A stretch of 42,343 bases of DNA from Azolla pinnata (GCA_037176905.1 JBBBWG010032352.1:1-42343), one strand, 5' to 3'; numbered from the stretch's first letter, positions 21,340 through 32,420 are shown. A program made the numbers and translations. Notes: a model not told the origin generated them from the letters alone.

Positions 21340-22692
21340 ATGCAGCAGCAGAAGGACGAGCTGCTGCGCGTCTTCTCCTCCCTCCTGCAGGACTGCCTCC
21401 GCCACAGAGACCTGGCTATGGCGAGGAAGCTGCAGAGGCGGATCATCTCCTCCGGCTCCTATTCCAACCCCGTGCTCAGAAACGGCCTCATCCGCGCCTT
21501 CTCTGCCTGCGGAAGCCTCCCAGAAGGGAAGCGAGTCTTCCTCGCCACATCCAGCCCCGACGCGTATGCCTGGGAAGCCTACATTTCTGCGCATGTCGCG
21601 TGCGGCAGGGCCGAAGACGCCATCGCTCTCTACCACGTCTTGCGATCTGCGCCCCATGTCGAGCCCAACGACCACATCTATGTGGCTTCCCTCAAGGCCT
21701 GCTGTGCCAGCGGCAGCACCGGCGTCATGATCTCCAACGGCAACGCCATCCATCGCCACATCCTGTTGTGCGGATCGGATCCGAGCCTCCAAGTCCGGAG
21801 CATCTTGCTCGCCATGTATCTGAAATGCGGATGCGTAGCAGAGGCCACGGACGTGTTCGATCGGATGAACGGGAAGGATGTGGTAGCTTGGAACACCATG
21901 ATCATAGGGTATTCGCAGCACGGATTCGGGAAAGAAGCTCTGCGCTGCCTCGATGAGATGCTGGCCGAGGGCATCTTGCCAGATTCCCACACATTTTCAG
22001 GTCTCTTCAAGGTATGTGCCAGCAGCGAGAGCGCAGCGGAAGAAGGCAAGAGAATCCATTCCTTGATGGTGAAAGCAGGCTATGGCATGAACTTGTTCGT
22101 CGCGAACGCCTTGATCGACATGTACGGCAAGCCAGGCCTGCTCAGCGAAGCGAAGCAGGTGTTCCATGGCTTGGCGAAGCCAGATGCAGTCTCGTGGACT
22201 GCGCTGATGAATGCCCACGGAAGCGCCGGGGATTGGAAGATGGCCATAGTCTGCTTCGAGCAAATGCAGGAGGATGGGATCGCACCAGATGGAACAGCTT
22301 TCAAGTGTCTGCTGAATGCTTGTAGTCACGCGGAGCAGTTCATCGAGGGCCAGCTCTACTTCATGTCGATGGAGCCATGCTATGGTATTACTGCATCGGA
22401 GGATCACATCATGTGCATGGTGGATTTGCTAGCAAGGTCAGGTGAGCTATGCCAGGCCGAGAGGTTGCTGTTAGGTTCGCACGTGGGGCATGATGTAGGG
22501 TGGACCGCCTTGCTCTCTTCCTGCAAGAAGCATGGAAATGTAGAGGTTGGGAGGAGGTGCTTCGATCATGCCATTGAGATCAACCCAAGGTACGGGTCTG
22601 GATATTCGCTTATGTCTGGCATATATGCCGACGCAGGGATGTGGGAACATGTAGAGGAGATCGAAGAGCTTCGGAGGCAAGCCATGGCTTAG
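21340..22692 (+). CDS. Intron-free PLS-class pentatricopeptide repeat protein, 450 residues
   Basis: A single frame with roughly three PPR triplets. Visible blocks are AYAWEAYISAHVACG, VAWNTMIIGYSQHG, VSWTALMNAHGSAG, FVANALIDMYGKPG and a C-terminal E/E+ region (LARSGELCQAERLL, WTALLSSCKKHGNVEVGRR, LMSGIYADAGMW, IEELRRQAMA). No DYW domain is present. The expected role is sequence-specific RNA binding in plastid or mitochondrion; the target is unknown. It is short for the class, and no obvious targeting peptide precedes the first repeat (starts MQQQKDELLRVF), so targeting is uncertain. The first half is much richer in G+C than the other PPR gene. The ATG at 21340 is the first in the frame after the TTC tract. 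The 3' end, including the stop, is re-copied three times downstream (22716-23045). Confidence 0.9.
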   Translation: MQQQKDELLRVFSSLLQDCLRHRDLAMARKLQRRIISSGSYSNPVLRNGLIRAFSACGSLPEGKRVFLATSSPDAYAWEAYISAHVACGRAEDAIALYHVLRSAPHVEPNDHIYVASLKACCASGSTGVMISNGNAIHRHILLCGSDPSLQVRSILLAMYLKCGCVAEATDVFDRMNGKDVVAWNTMIIGYSQHGFGKEALRCLDEMLAEGILPDSHTFSGLFKVCASSESAAEEGKRIHSLMVKAGYGMNLFVANALIDMYGKPGLLSEAKQVFHGLAKPDAVSWTALMNAHGSAGDWKMAIVCFEQMQEDGIAPDGTAFKCLLNACSHAEQFIEGQLYFMSMEPCYGITASEDHIMCMVDLLARSGELCQAERLLLGSHVGHDVGWTALLSSCKKHGNVEVGRRCFDHAIEINPRYGSGYSLMSGIYADAGMWEHVEEIEELRRQAMA

Positions 22693-23045
22693 TGAAATGA
22701 GGTATTGGGTATTCCAGATATTTGCTTATTATGTCTGGCATATATATGCTGACCCAGAGATGTGGGAACATGTACAGGAGATCGAAGAGAGGCAAGCCAT
22801 GGCTTTTGTGAAATGAGGTATTGGATCCAGATATTCGCTTATATCTGGCATGTATATGCTGACCCAGAGATGTGGGAACATGTACAGGAGATCGAAGATC
22901 TTCGGAGGCAAGCCATGGCTTTTGTGAAATGAGGTATTGGGTATTCCGGATATTTGCTTATGAATATATGCCGACGCAGAGACGTGGGAACATGTAGAGG
23001 AGATCGAAGAGCTCCCCAGGCAAGCCATGGCTCAGTGAAACGAGG
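22608..23045. repeat. Four tandem copies of the PPR gene 3' end
   Basis: Copy 1 is the genuine 3' end (from 'ggatattcgcttatgtctgg' through the stop and GAAATGAGGTATTGGGTA). Diverged copies follow at about 22716-22825, 22826-22942 and 22943-23045. Each retains the coding-like order TATATGC(T/C)GAC, 'atgtgggaacatgta', GAGATCGAAGA and CAAGCCATGGCT. Unit length is about 105-115 bp. The extra copies lie beyond the gene's stop codon and would be in its 3' UTR. Confidence 0.9.
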
Positions 23046-24276
23046 TAAGAAGCTTGATCGAAAATCGAGATGTTCCATGCTGGAATGGAATGTGATGAGA
23101 TAGATCGAGCTTAAAGAAAACGCACACACAGGTAGATTGAGGTAGAAAATACCAGGAAATTTGAAATCAAGCAGCATCTGCTGCAGGATCCTGTATCCTG
23201 TACAGGAGCTCTGACGACAAACTAAGATATGAATTGTGCTATGACTGCAGACAAACCGTTTGATATAATGCTTCAGCCAGAAACCTGCAAGTTTCTCCAC
23301 TCGCAAATCTTATGCTCACCAAATATAGAACACCAAATATAGACACCAAGATGTTTGGTCTTTTGCATAGTTGAGCTTCGGCTAGTTAGCGTTTGGTAAA
23401 ACCATACGAACAAGGGCATGGATAATCAGTAATAAGCAGCATGACTTCATATGGGATCACGAGTTGAATCGTAGCTTGAGACCATGGTCATTACTTTTGT
23501 ATGCAATGATGAATTAATGATGTTCTATAAGCTGAAAATCAGATACTAAGGCTGTTGGCTGACAAATCCGCAAGTGGGATTTGGCGTAACAATCACCTCA
23601 GAAGACATGCTTTCTGCATATCTCAAGGGACATCCATGCCACTTTTGGGAAAAGATTCTGCGACCCACAAGGGCAAAGCAAATTTTCTTCAAGTCCAAGG
23701 GACATGCATGTAAAGCCGTGAAAGAAACTTTCAATTCACGTAAGCGGAAATAAAGAACTAAGCGAAAAATCTCACTGAACAAAGATCTGGTTCCAAAAAC
23801 AAACACCGTCATGTATGGGTCAACAGCATAAAGTCCATTGCCCTTCTCATGTCAGTGTTATTCAGTTTTACGGAAAGCATTCTTAGATTTACCACTGTTT
23901 ACAAGGACTTGGTGATTGTACTACGAGAATAAGCTAAACAGTTAAGAAAACTTATTGATCCAGGGGCTTTAATCACACTTGTGTTCCTTCTCAACATACA
24001 ATCATCATGTGAGAATAGTTTGTCAAAGAACATGACTGTCCAAGCTATAAAAAGGAAAGAGGAAGGAGTTTGGCAATGTATTGATAATACCTCTTCTGCG
24101 CTCAACAGGAAGAAAATGTTTAGCCTTGAGATGAGCAGGAGCTAACAACTTGAGAATGGGGCAAGAGCAGAGCTTTTAATCACTAGATCGAACATCCTCG
24201 AAAATGCTATATACAACTCAGCCTCGGCTTATTGATCTGAAAATGACTGATTGCCCTTCTTAAAAGGGAAGATCTT
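23046..24276. other. Gene-free stretch between convergent genes
   Basis: This lies between the 3' ends of the second PPR gene (plus) and the endosulfine gene (minus) and should hold both 3' UTRs. An 88-codon minus frame at 23546-23812 has no recognisable motif. No repeat or RNA gene was seen. Confidence 0.45.
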
Positions 24277-25295
24277 TCAGAAGCTTTGCAAGGTCTCGTC
24301 TGCCACATTAACAGCAACAATCTCATCCTCAATTCCATCTATTTTCTCGACACGGCATTGAAAGAACCAATTAGAGAAGGAAGACAATGAGCACAATTTA
24401 TGCACGTGTTTCGTGTTTGATTTACAGGAAGTACCTTCATTGTCAGTAGTTTCATATGAAGCTCGTCTCGCAGGAAGGGGTTGATGAGGAGTGGGCTGCA
24501 AAAACAAGAAAAGATTAAGAAAGAAGGGATCTCTCCCCAAGTTGATATCTTTGAAGAACCTTAGCAATGAGATATATTCCTTTTGCACCCCAAAAAAGGA
24601 CTTCCTTAGCCCCAGTTTTGGTCTTCTTATCAACAGTGTGGCACCTGAAGTTTTGGCCTAAGAACATCGGCCAATGGCTTGGGTTTCTGGCCATGTGGAT
24701 CTCCATGTTTCTGAGGGTTTTGAAAAAACAGAACAAACAAAAAAAAGAACACACACAAGATTACGACAATCGTGGCTGCAATGTATTCAAACTTTGGGAG
24801 AATCATCCTGACCTTTCCTAAGGCCCAGTCAGCAGAGTCAAAATAAGCTCGTTCATGGTCCTAAAACAATTCACAAACCCAAAAAACTTAGCCCAAAATA
24901 AACCCTAAAACCCCAAAACAATGCACAAGATAAACCCTAAAACCCCAAAACAATGCACAAACTTAGCACACAAAAGCACATTTCTTTTACCCTTGTCCAT
25001 ACATTCGAAACATGTCACCTACTAAAACGCACCTTTGAGATCAGTGGAGGTTTCTTTGGCAAGAGACCACCATATTTCTTCTTTATCGCCATTGCCTGCA
25101 TGTACATAAAGACAGCAGCTACAAATGTTAATGATAACCTTCACCTAAATAGTATGTAAACTTATACAGCAAACGAATGATTTAGGATGAATATACTACC
25201 TGCTCCTCAGGTGAGGGCATCAAATGTTCTGGTTCTGTAGTTTGCTCCATGTGATCCTCGCCATAATCCAACTTTGTCTCGTCGGCCTCGGCCAT
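24277..25295 (-). CDS. Plant endosulfine (ENSA/ARPP-19 family), 5 coding exons, about 163 residues
   Basis: Coding exons: 25295-25200, 25095-25033, 24860-24813, 24710-24645, 24495-24277, all GT-AG and in phase 0. The central block matches the family closely: KKKYGGLLPKKPPLISK (37-53), then DHERAYFDSADWALGK (54-69). Next come HGQKPKPLADVLRPKLQ and PTPHQPLPARRASYE. In animals and yeast, Ser in the FDSGDY motif is phosphorylated by Greatwall, making the protein an inhibitor of PP2A-B55 at mitosis. The plant equivalent here is FDSADW (Ser62). An in-frame TAG precedes the ATG at 25295, and CTAG|GGAAAG at 25311/25310 looks like a splice acceptor for a 5' UTR intron. The last exon is the weakest part: the tail after RRASYETTDNE (residues about 110-163) is not familiar, and a GTACTT within it could be a donor. 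Confidence 0.85.
24896..24963. repeat. Two tandem telomere-like units in an endosulfine intron
   Basis: 'ataaaccctaaaacccc' plus 'aaaacaatgcacaa' occurs twice in direct succession (unit about 33 bp), in the intron between coding exons 2 and 3. The AAACCCTAAAACCCC core resembles the large array at 19498-20770. Confidence 0.75.
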
Positions 25296-25299
25296 GAGT

Positions 25300-26610
25300 T
25301 TTACCTTTCCCTAGACATTTGAAATCATGTTAAGACTATAACAAATTACTCTCCACCATAACAATTGCAGTACACTTACAAAACTCTACTATCAGAATAA
25401 TCTGCCACCCATCTCCATCAATTATAATTTCAGTGAACGTAATCTTTTCACGTTGTGCTTTCCTTTAGCATGCAACACAACATAGCGACAGAGTACGATC
25501 TATCAGCAGTTCCCATTATGCATTTGAAGGTCTTTAGCCTCTCCTCAGCTTTTCCTTATACCATCATGACTTTTAGTACCTGATTGATTGTTTGGCCCCA
25601 TACATGTTGTTCTCGGTCTTTTGAGGAGGTTTGTCACATTGTCCCTATTTCATTCTCTTGATCATATAAATTTGAAAGGGCAGTGGGAACCATCCTTCTC
25701 AAGTTCGGACTCAAACATAAGTTAAAGAATCCTTGATGCGATCGAGTTCTCTATTCACTATCACAATGACTTGCAACTCTCCTCTTCTACTGGACGAAAA
25801 TCTCTCCTCAAGTATTGGCTTGTTGTCATGGAGTGGAGCTTTTCTCTAATCTTTGGTTGAAGGAAGAGGGTGGTTCTCACCGTGATAGACATACACACCA
25901 TTTGTTCCAATGATGGAACTTACAATTCAAGCATCTGCAGCGGATCCATAACGATGCTCCACTTATTCCAATCATCAATGACGGTGGAATCAGTTTGCAG
26001 GAAGCTATGATGCAACATCTAGAGTCATGTTGCTAAGAGGAAAAGTTCCATTCCACGTTCTAGGACAATTATCCTCATCCCCTATACACAATGACTCTCT
26101 GCTCTAGCAACCACTACAAATCTCGTACACACACATCACACAGATACCTAAATCACTCACAGAAAAGGGTTCATACAAATGCATACACACCTCTATCGAT
26201 CATAACTAATTCTCCGAATTCATCATCCTTCTCATGGCCATTGCCCAAGAGCTATGCAGCTAGTAGCCTAGAAACACAAGGTCCATTTCGAAAACATGTG
26301 CTAGATGATATGTAGGTGTTCTACGGCGTTACAGGCTACAGCAGTGTATGGAATTGAAATATTGGCCAGCCATGTCTACCTGCTACCCAAGGATTCATCA
26401 CGGCATTTCTTTCCTTCAGATGGATCACAAATATGGCCGCATCATCGGCATCATTCAATATCCATCCATCCATCCGATCAATTCTTTCTTATCATGCTTA
26501 GCAGCAGCAGCACCACCACAAGCCAGAGAGGAAGCTTGAAGTGGAATGGTAGAAGGAAGGGAACATCAAGGGCAAAAGCGGTTCAATAGGAAAAGAGGAT
26601 TTACACATAC
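25300..26610 (-). other. Probable 5' UTR intron of the endosulfine gene
   Basis: A strong donor sequence GCAGCAG|GTATGTG is seen on the minus strand at 26611/26610, and a candidate acceptor TGTCTAG|GG at 25311/25310, about 1.3 kb apart. Short open frames inside on the plus strand show no family signature. If the intron is real, translation starts in the second exon at 25295. RNA data would be needed to be sure. Confidence 0.45.
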
Positions 26611-26755
26611 CTGCTGCAGACAGGCACGAGGAGGACGCAGAGATCGTGGAGGAGGCAATCCGTTTATATACGCTCAGAATCAGAAGCAGAAAGAAAGAAA
26701 GAAGAAGAAGAAGAAGAAGAAGAAGAAGAAGAAGAAGAAGAAGACGATGAAAAAC
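26611..26755 (-). promoter_or_regulatory. Probable leader exon of endosulfine with TTC tract
   Basis: On the minus strand this segment holds about 16 TTC units (26699-26745) followed by a mixed segment ending at the splice donor at 26611. The open Leu/Ser-rich frame through it does not join the endosulfine frame across the proposed intron, which supports its being untranslated. Confidence 0.4.
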
Positions 26756-27004
26756 AAAAAAAAACAAAAAACAAAAAGCTTGAAATTAATTGTTAAGAAT
26801 TTCCCGATTTTGTCTCCGATTTATTTTCTGTTTATTTGTTTTTTTAACCCTCACGTTTTACGGCGAATATTTTTCTTTCTTCATTTTTTTTATTTGCCCA
26901 AAAATTAAGCCCGTGATTTGTTTCCATTTATTTTATTTGTTTTTAACCCCCCCAATTTTTATTAAAAGTCGATTTATTTGTAATTAAAAAAAAAAACCTC
27001 AGAT
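26756..27004. other. AT-rich spacer
   Basis: Poly-A and poly-T runs, with no coding signal. It may contain the endosulfine promoter (minus strand). Confidence 0.4.
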
Positions 27005-28065
27005 TCTGATGAAAGTTGTCTCTAAAAAAACATTCACAATAATATGAAAACTTTTTTCCCTAGAAAATTTCACAACAATCATCTAGTTTTATTCCTTGTT
27101 TTGGATGAAAGTTTTGTCTCTAAAAAAACATTCACAATAATCTGAAATGTTTTTCCCTAGAAAATTTCACAACAATCATCTAGTTTTATTCCTTGTTTTT
27201 GGATGAAAGTTTTGTTTCTAAAAACATTCACAATAATATGAAATGTTTTTCCCTAGAAAAATTCACAACAATCATCTAGTTTTATTTTGTGTTTAGGATG
27301 AACACAAAAAAAAACATTCACAATAATATGATTTATTTTCCCTAGAAAAACTCACTCTAGTTTTATTCTGTGTTTTGGATGAAAGTTTTGTCTCTAAAAC
27401 CATTCACAATGATATGATTTTTTTTTCCCTAGAAAAATTCACACCAATCATCCAGTTTTATTCTTTGTTTTTGGATGAAAGTTTTTTTCTCTAAAAAACA
27501 TTCACAATGATATGATTTTTTTTCCCTAGAAAAATTCACAACAATCATCTAGTTTTATTCTGTGTTTTTGGATGAAAGTTTTTCCTCTAAAAACATTCAC
27601 AATAATATGATTTTTTTCCCCAAAAAAGTTCACAACAATCATCTAGTTCTATTTTCCTCTAAAAACATTCACACAATAATATGAAAATTCTGTGTTTTGG
27701 ATGAAAGTTTTTCCTCTAAAAACATTCACACAATAATATGAAATTTTTTTCTAGAAAAATTCACAACAATCATCTAGTTTTATTCTGTGTTTTGGATGAA
27801 AGTTTTTCCTCTGAAAAACATTCACAATGATATGAATTTGTTTCCCTAGAATAATTCACAACAATCATCTAGTTTTATTCCTTGTTTTGGATGAAAGTTT
27901 TGTCTCTAAAAACATTCACAATAATATGATTTTTTTTCCCTAGAAAAATTCACAACAATCATCTAGTTTTATTCTTTGTTTTGGATGAAAGTTTTGTCTC
28001 TAAAAACATTCACAATAATATGAATTTTTTTCCCTAGAAAAATTCACAACAATTATCTTCCTGGT
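27005..28065. repeat. Minisatellite of about eleven 85-100 bp AT-rich units
   Basis: Each unit runs through GGATGAAAGTTTTGTCTC, AAAACATTCACAATAATATGA, TTTTTTTCCCTAGAAAAATT and CACAACAATCATCTAGTTTT. Unit starts fall near 27008, 27101, 27191, 27293, 27378, 27473, 27570, 27700, 27795, 27888 and 27981, with one partial copy near 27654. Variation is mostly in poly-T length. No open frame of note. Confidence 0.93.
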
Positions 28066-29985
28066 CTTTGATACAATAATTTTTCCTTGTAGAATTTGGT
28101 GTGTTTATGCACTTCTTCAAAAAAACAGAATCCATCCCCTATTTTTCCTATCCTCAATTCTAGCAAACTCAACAAACCTCAATTATTTCGGCATTTTTTT
28201 TTCCTTTGTTTTTTTTCTTTTGATCAATCGTTCAACTTGTTATCTAGCTTGTAACAGGGTTTTCCAGATGCTCGAGGAGCAATATCCTACCAGTACTACT
28301 CACCGTCTGCCGCCGCAGAGACAAAGAAAAACCCAGATAAATAACTCGGGGATCACCTCCTGGAACAGCTACCTCGCCTAAAGCAAATATCTTGTCGTAT
28401 AGTGGCGCAGTTTTTCCTGTTTTTTCCGCCCCTTCCTATTCCATCTCGACAAGATCCACTGGAAATTCTCATCAAACAGGGGCATTGGACCGTGCAAAGA
28501 GCTCAACTCCATCAGCTCTGGGCCTAAGATCGAGCAAGTCCTTGAGGCTCCTTTGTCCTGCAAAAGCCAGAGGGAGGGCAAAAATATTTTTTTTCCCATT
28601 CTGCTAGGGCACTTTTCTTCTATCATAGCTTGCACTGCACTCTGCACTCTGCTAGTTGCATCAATAGGGAGCCGAGCAGCAAATCGACGAAAAAGCAAGC
28701 AAGAGCCAGAGCAGATCGAGCACCCATTAACGACGAAAGGAACTGTTAAGGAGGCGTTCGAGCAAGAAGATGCGAGTACGTATACCATATACATATAGAT
28801 ACATTGGCCTCTCGCTAGTGTCTCAAACAGATGCTGCTCACCGGAACCCATCTGTCTCCGTTCCAAACAGCCCATACTCGCTCTGACTCGACGAACAGTA
28901 CGAGCACCGTTTCCAGTCTGTTGTTTTTTGGTTGGGGTTTTGTCGGCATCTGTGGGCGAGTTCCCATGCTCCCTTTTTTTTGACTACGGTTTGAACCGAT
29001 CTCGTTCGTCTTTCTCTTGTTTTTCTCTTTAAGTACGACCACATCCCAGATGAGAGCACATGGGAGGTTTTTCTGGCTTCCGATCCGGAGCTGTCGAAAC
29101 GTGTGCCGTACTTACTCATCAAGCCAGCCAAAATCTCTGGGAGCAAATTCTTCCTATTCACGACAGTTTCTTCATTTCACTGCGCAAATGACAGACATCA
29201 CGAGCTTCGAGCCGCTGCGATACATCATCGGGCACTTCCTTCCTTTCTTCCCAAGCTCTATGTTGCTCCATTTCTGCCAAAACACTGTTTTCCGAGCGAT
29301 AAAAGATCGGGTTCAACCTGGGGTTCATTGAATTCTGAACAAGCCTGATACCCATCACCACACGATTGCCGACCTCGACAGTGGGCACAAGTTCCATACT
29401 ACTGCATGGATTCTAGATTTCGATAGCCCATTTCGACAAGGCCCCCATGTGATCAGATTTGGTGAGAACATCAAGAAATGATGCTCGGCTAGCTATGCCT
29501 TTTATACACTTCCTGTAGCAGCCTTTCAAACAATACTAGCACATGTTCTCACTTCCTCCGAGGCAAACATTGCCCCTAAATCAAAGCATTCTATTGCACC
29601 ACCATTTTTACCACAAATCGAATCAAATCCAACCGATGGATGCTTCGGAATGTAGGCTATGTCTAGCATACATATGCAGCAGGGGAATTCCCAACAAAGA
29701 CCTCCCTTTCAAATCCTTGTTTCGATCATCAACTTATGTGTTTCTCTCTATCACTCCTTCCTCTCCCCAAAGGAAACTTCGGAATGGAGACTGACGTTAC
29801 TGCATCCAAACTCAAGCCTTCCATTTGCATCCTCTCTAAACCGATCGATGCGGCTTCAGTGAAGCCATAATCCCCTGAGATAAGCGAGTGATGTCTGTGG
29901 ACAATACCTGCTCTTGAGCTAGTAGCTGGTTCGATGGTTCTTGTGCTTTGATCGATGACCCACTTGTAGCATAATCCTCGAGAGA
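28066..29985. other. Stretch without a confident gene
   Basis: Moderately G+C-richer than the preceding array. A 165-codon minus frame starting with ATG (28378-28875) contains Cys-rich and basic segments and ends in NRKGRKKQEKLRHYTTRYLL, but I cannot place it in any family. Plus-strand frames at 29017-29348 overlap another minus frame. None has splice support. Any of these may be remnants of mobile DNA. Confidence 0.35.
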
Positions 29986-29989
29986 TCTG

Positions 29990-31475
29990 GTTTGTGACAT
30001 CCGAAATTGGATTTCGATTCGATCAAGCATATTTTGTGCTTCAGGAAGTGAGCCACATTCTACATATATATTTACCAGATTATTTCCGATTAATGCATTT
30101 TCATTGAAACGTTTCTTGATAATCTCACTATGGATCTCTCGGCCAACTGACTACATCTCTGATGCTCCCACACACTTTCAAGATGCCAAAGTAAGCGATG
30201 GAATTTGGCAGAGCACTCTCAAGTTGCATATTTTGGCATTGGTTGAGAGCTTCCTTTCGAAGCTGGTGCTCTGGATATCTGGTGATTAGTACCTTGCAGT
30301 AGACAATGTTTTAATTTGGAAGCTCTTCAAAAACATCTAACACAGCAGAAAATCAGGGACTCGTAAGCCAAAGCACTACAAACAAAAGGATCGGTATCAA
30401 GTTTCTCTCCCACAATAGCAGCATGCAATTGATACCCTTTTCTCCTAGTATCTAATGATCCCACATGCTTTTAAACCACATATACAGGTTGTAAGCATAG
30501 GACAAATGCCTTCATTGAGCATTTCTTCAAAGTGGAGAAGCGCCGCCTGACCACATTCACGCTGTACATATCCTGATAACAATGTGTTCCATGTGATGAC
30601 ACCTTGTTCATGTTGCCGATGCAATACATGGCAGGCATCAATGAGCAACCCATGCTTGGCATGCATAGCTATTAAAGCACAGCCAATGTATAGATCATGT
30701 TCGAACCCTGTTTCTCTGTGCGTACTTCCCAGGACTTTGCTATATTTGCAGGGCTACTACAAGCCTTCAAAGTCAAAAGGGAAGTAACGTTGTTCGCCGA
30801 TCTTTTCCAGTCAGTGACATTTCCTCCAAGCACTGTAGTGCCTCCTCAGCTTGTTTTCCGTTCTGCATATCTTCCAATAAGAGCGTTCCATGAAACTATA
30901 TCATGAGTTTTCATTGCATCAAACGAGTCTTTTGTTTCTTAAACCAAGAGCATTGCATAAAAGGTATTCTCTTCGAATCCTCCCTTTATGTAAGACTCTC
31001 ACACCACTACATGTTTTTAGGCGACAGACGTATGTGATTGTGTTAAAAGCGATGTAGTCTAACAGCATCCGATCCAAACATTCAAGAGCTTCTCCAACAA
31101 AGCAATGTTCAACGAATCCTGACATCAAGACATTCCACGAAACCACACGTCAGTCCTGAATCTGATCTAACACTCGTTCAGTATCTTCAAATAAACCACA
31201 TTTACCATAGATGCCCACCAAATTATTCGATATTATGACTACATCATTGTCAAAACCTTTGCAAACTACTTCAGCATGAATGATCTGATTTGCAAATCCA
31301 TTCAATAATGCTGTATAAGTGTGTACGGAAGGCTGAACATCGTCTTCACTCATGCTTGTGAACAAGCGAAGCACACGGGCTCAGATCCCCATTTTGTGCA
31401 TACTCTTGAATGAGACAAGTCCAAGGGTATTCATCTTTATTAACCAATCTAACGAATAACATCCAAGAGGTTTCA
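29990..31475 (-). pseudogene. Decayed PPR gene
   Basis: The minus strand reads successive PPR blocks in the correct order but in changing frames. They are YPWTCLIQEYAQNGD (about 31435), MSEDDVQPSVHTYTALLNGF and NNLVGIYGKCGLFEDTERVL (31374-31150), then VVSWNVLMSGFVEHC (31146), HDIVSWNALIGRYAE (about 30890), WNTLLSGYVQRECGQAALLH (about 30590), LPNSIAYFGILKVCGSI (about 30180) and NALIGNNLVNIYVECGSLPEA (about 30090). At least one in-frame stop (TGA at 31152-31150) and several frame changes separate them, so no full product can be made. It was probably a PLS-class gene like its two intact neighbours. No C-terminal E region was found. Confidence 0.82.
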
Positions 31476-31629
31476 TTGCTCTGGGAACAAAGGAAGCAGA
31501 CAGTTTCCGATGTCTATAGAGCTTTCCAAGCCATATCTACATAGACGGAAGATAGACATTGGCCAGATCTTGTTCTGACTAACATCCTTGCAGTGTTTGT
31601 ATAAGAGTTCCTGCCAAAGACACCTCACT
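31476..31629. other. Spacer upstream of the PPR pseudogene
   Basis: May hold the eroded 5' end of the pseudogene; no recognisable motif remains. Confidence 0.3.
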
Positions 31630-32060
31630 TATGAGATCAAAAAATCCTGCATGATTCGCAAGGATTTGCGCATTACCGTTTTCTTCTTGTGTTTTTCTTT
31701 GAGCAATAAAAAAATCCTGCATGATTCGCAAGGATCTGCGCATTACCATTTTCTTCTTGTGATTTTCTTTGAGGATCAAAAATCCTGCACGATTCGCAAG
31801 GATTTGCGCACTACCGTTTTCTTCTTGTGATTTTCTTTGAGCGATCAAAAAATCCTGCATGATTCGCAAGGATTTGCGCATTACCATTTTCTTCTTGTGA
31901 TTTTCTTTGAGCGATCAAAAAATCCTGCATGATTCGCAAGGATTTGCGCATCACCATTTTTCTTCTTGTGATTTTCTTTGAGCGATCAAAAAATCCTGCA
32001 TGATTCGCAAGGATTTGCGCATTACCATTTTTCTTCTTGTGATTTTCTTTGAGCGATGAA
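31630..32060. repeat. Minisatellite of six 70-bp units
   Basis: 'tcctgcatgattcgcaagga' followed by TTTGCGCATTACC and 'attttcttcttgtgattttc' recurs near 31647, 31719, 31787, 31854, 31923 and 31997. Copies differ by only a few bases. The period is close to 70 bp, so most copies shift frame, and the Lys/Arg-rich minus frames across it are repeat artefacts. Confidence 0.93.
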
Positions 32061-32079
32061 TGAAGCAGGGTTTCTTCTC

Positions 32080-32420
32080 GGCGCAGGATGGGGAAGCTCA
32101 AAAGGCCTTCCGGGGCCTTTCATCTGATGAAGTGGTATCGAGGACCCCATGGATGTGCACTGATCGTGTCCATTCCTGGGGATGGAGAGGTATCTCATCC
32201 AAGCCCGCATCCTGCTGATCAAAGGGAGGCAGAGACAGCGATTCAGGGTCGCATCCATTCTCCTGGGGACATCACCATCGCACACCGTAACATGAAGAAG
32301 CTTCGGACGAGTGCTGCTGTCTGGTCTGCGGAATGTGCCACCGACATCTCGGCTTCCTGGTTCGGATCTGAGACCGCGATTCCGCCATCGCTCGCGGAGA
32401 TCTCTCGATGTGGCAGCATC
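32080..32420. other. G+C-richer segment of unknown function
   Basis: A plus frame of 154 codons (32088-32552) opens with GKLKRPSGAFHLMKWYRGPH but merges into the downstream repeats and shows no family. It overlaps an 87-codon minus frame. Not accepted as a gene. Confidence 0.3.

Noticed and set aside
20790-21956. 388-codon plus frame beginning with poly-Phe/His/Leu/Ser
   Set aside because: The first half is the TTC/ATC tract; the second half is an out-of-frame shadow of the PPR gene that starts at 21340.
28378-28875. 165-codon minus frame with an ATG start
   Set aside because: No recognised family, overlapping frames on the other strand, and no splice or neighbour support; kept only as an open question.
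29395-29500. Short minus-strand stretch ending KWAIEI that recalls the RNase H region of Ty3-type LTR retrotransposons
   Set aside because: Only about 20 residues, without other parts of such an element or terminal repeats nearby; too little to call even as a fossil.
31579-32101. Lys/Arg/Asn-rich repeat protein on the minus strand
   Set aside because: Reads through the 70-bp minisatellite; the frame is lost and regained between units and there is no flanking coding evidence.
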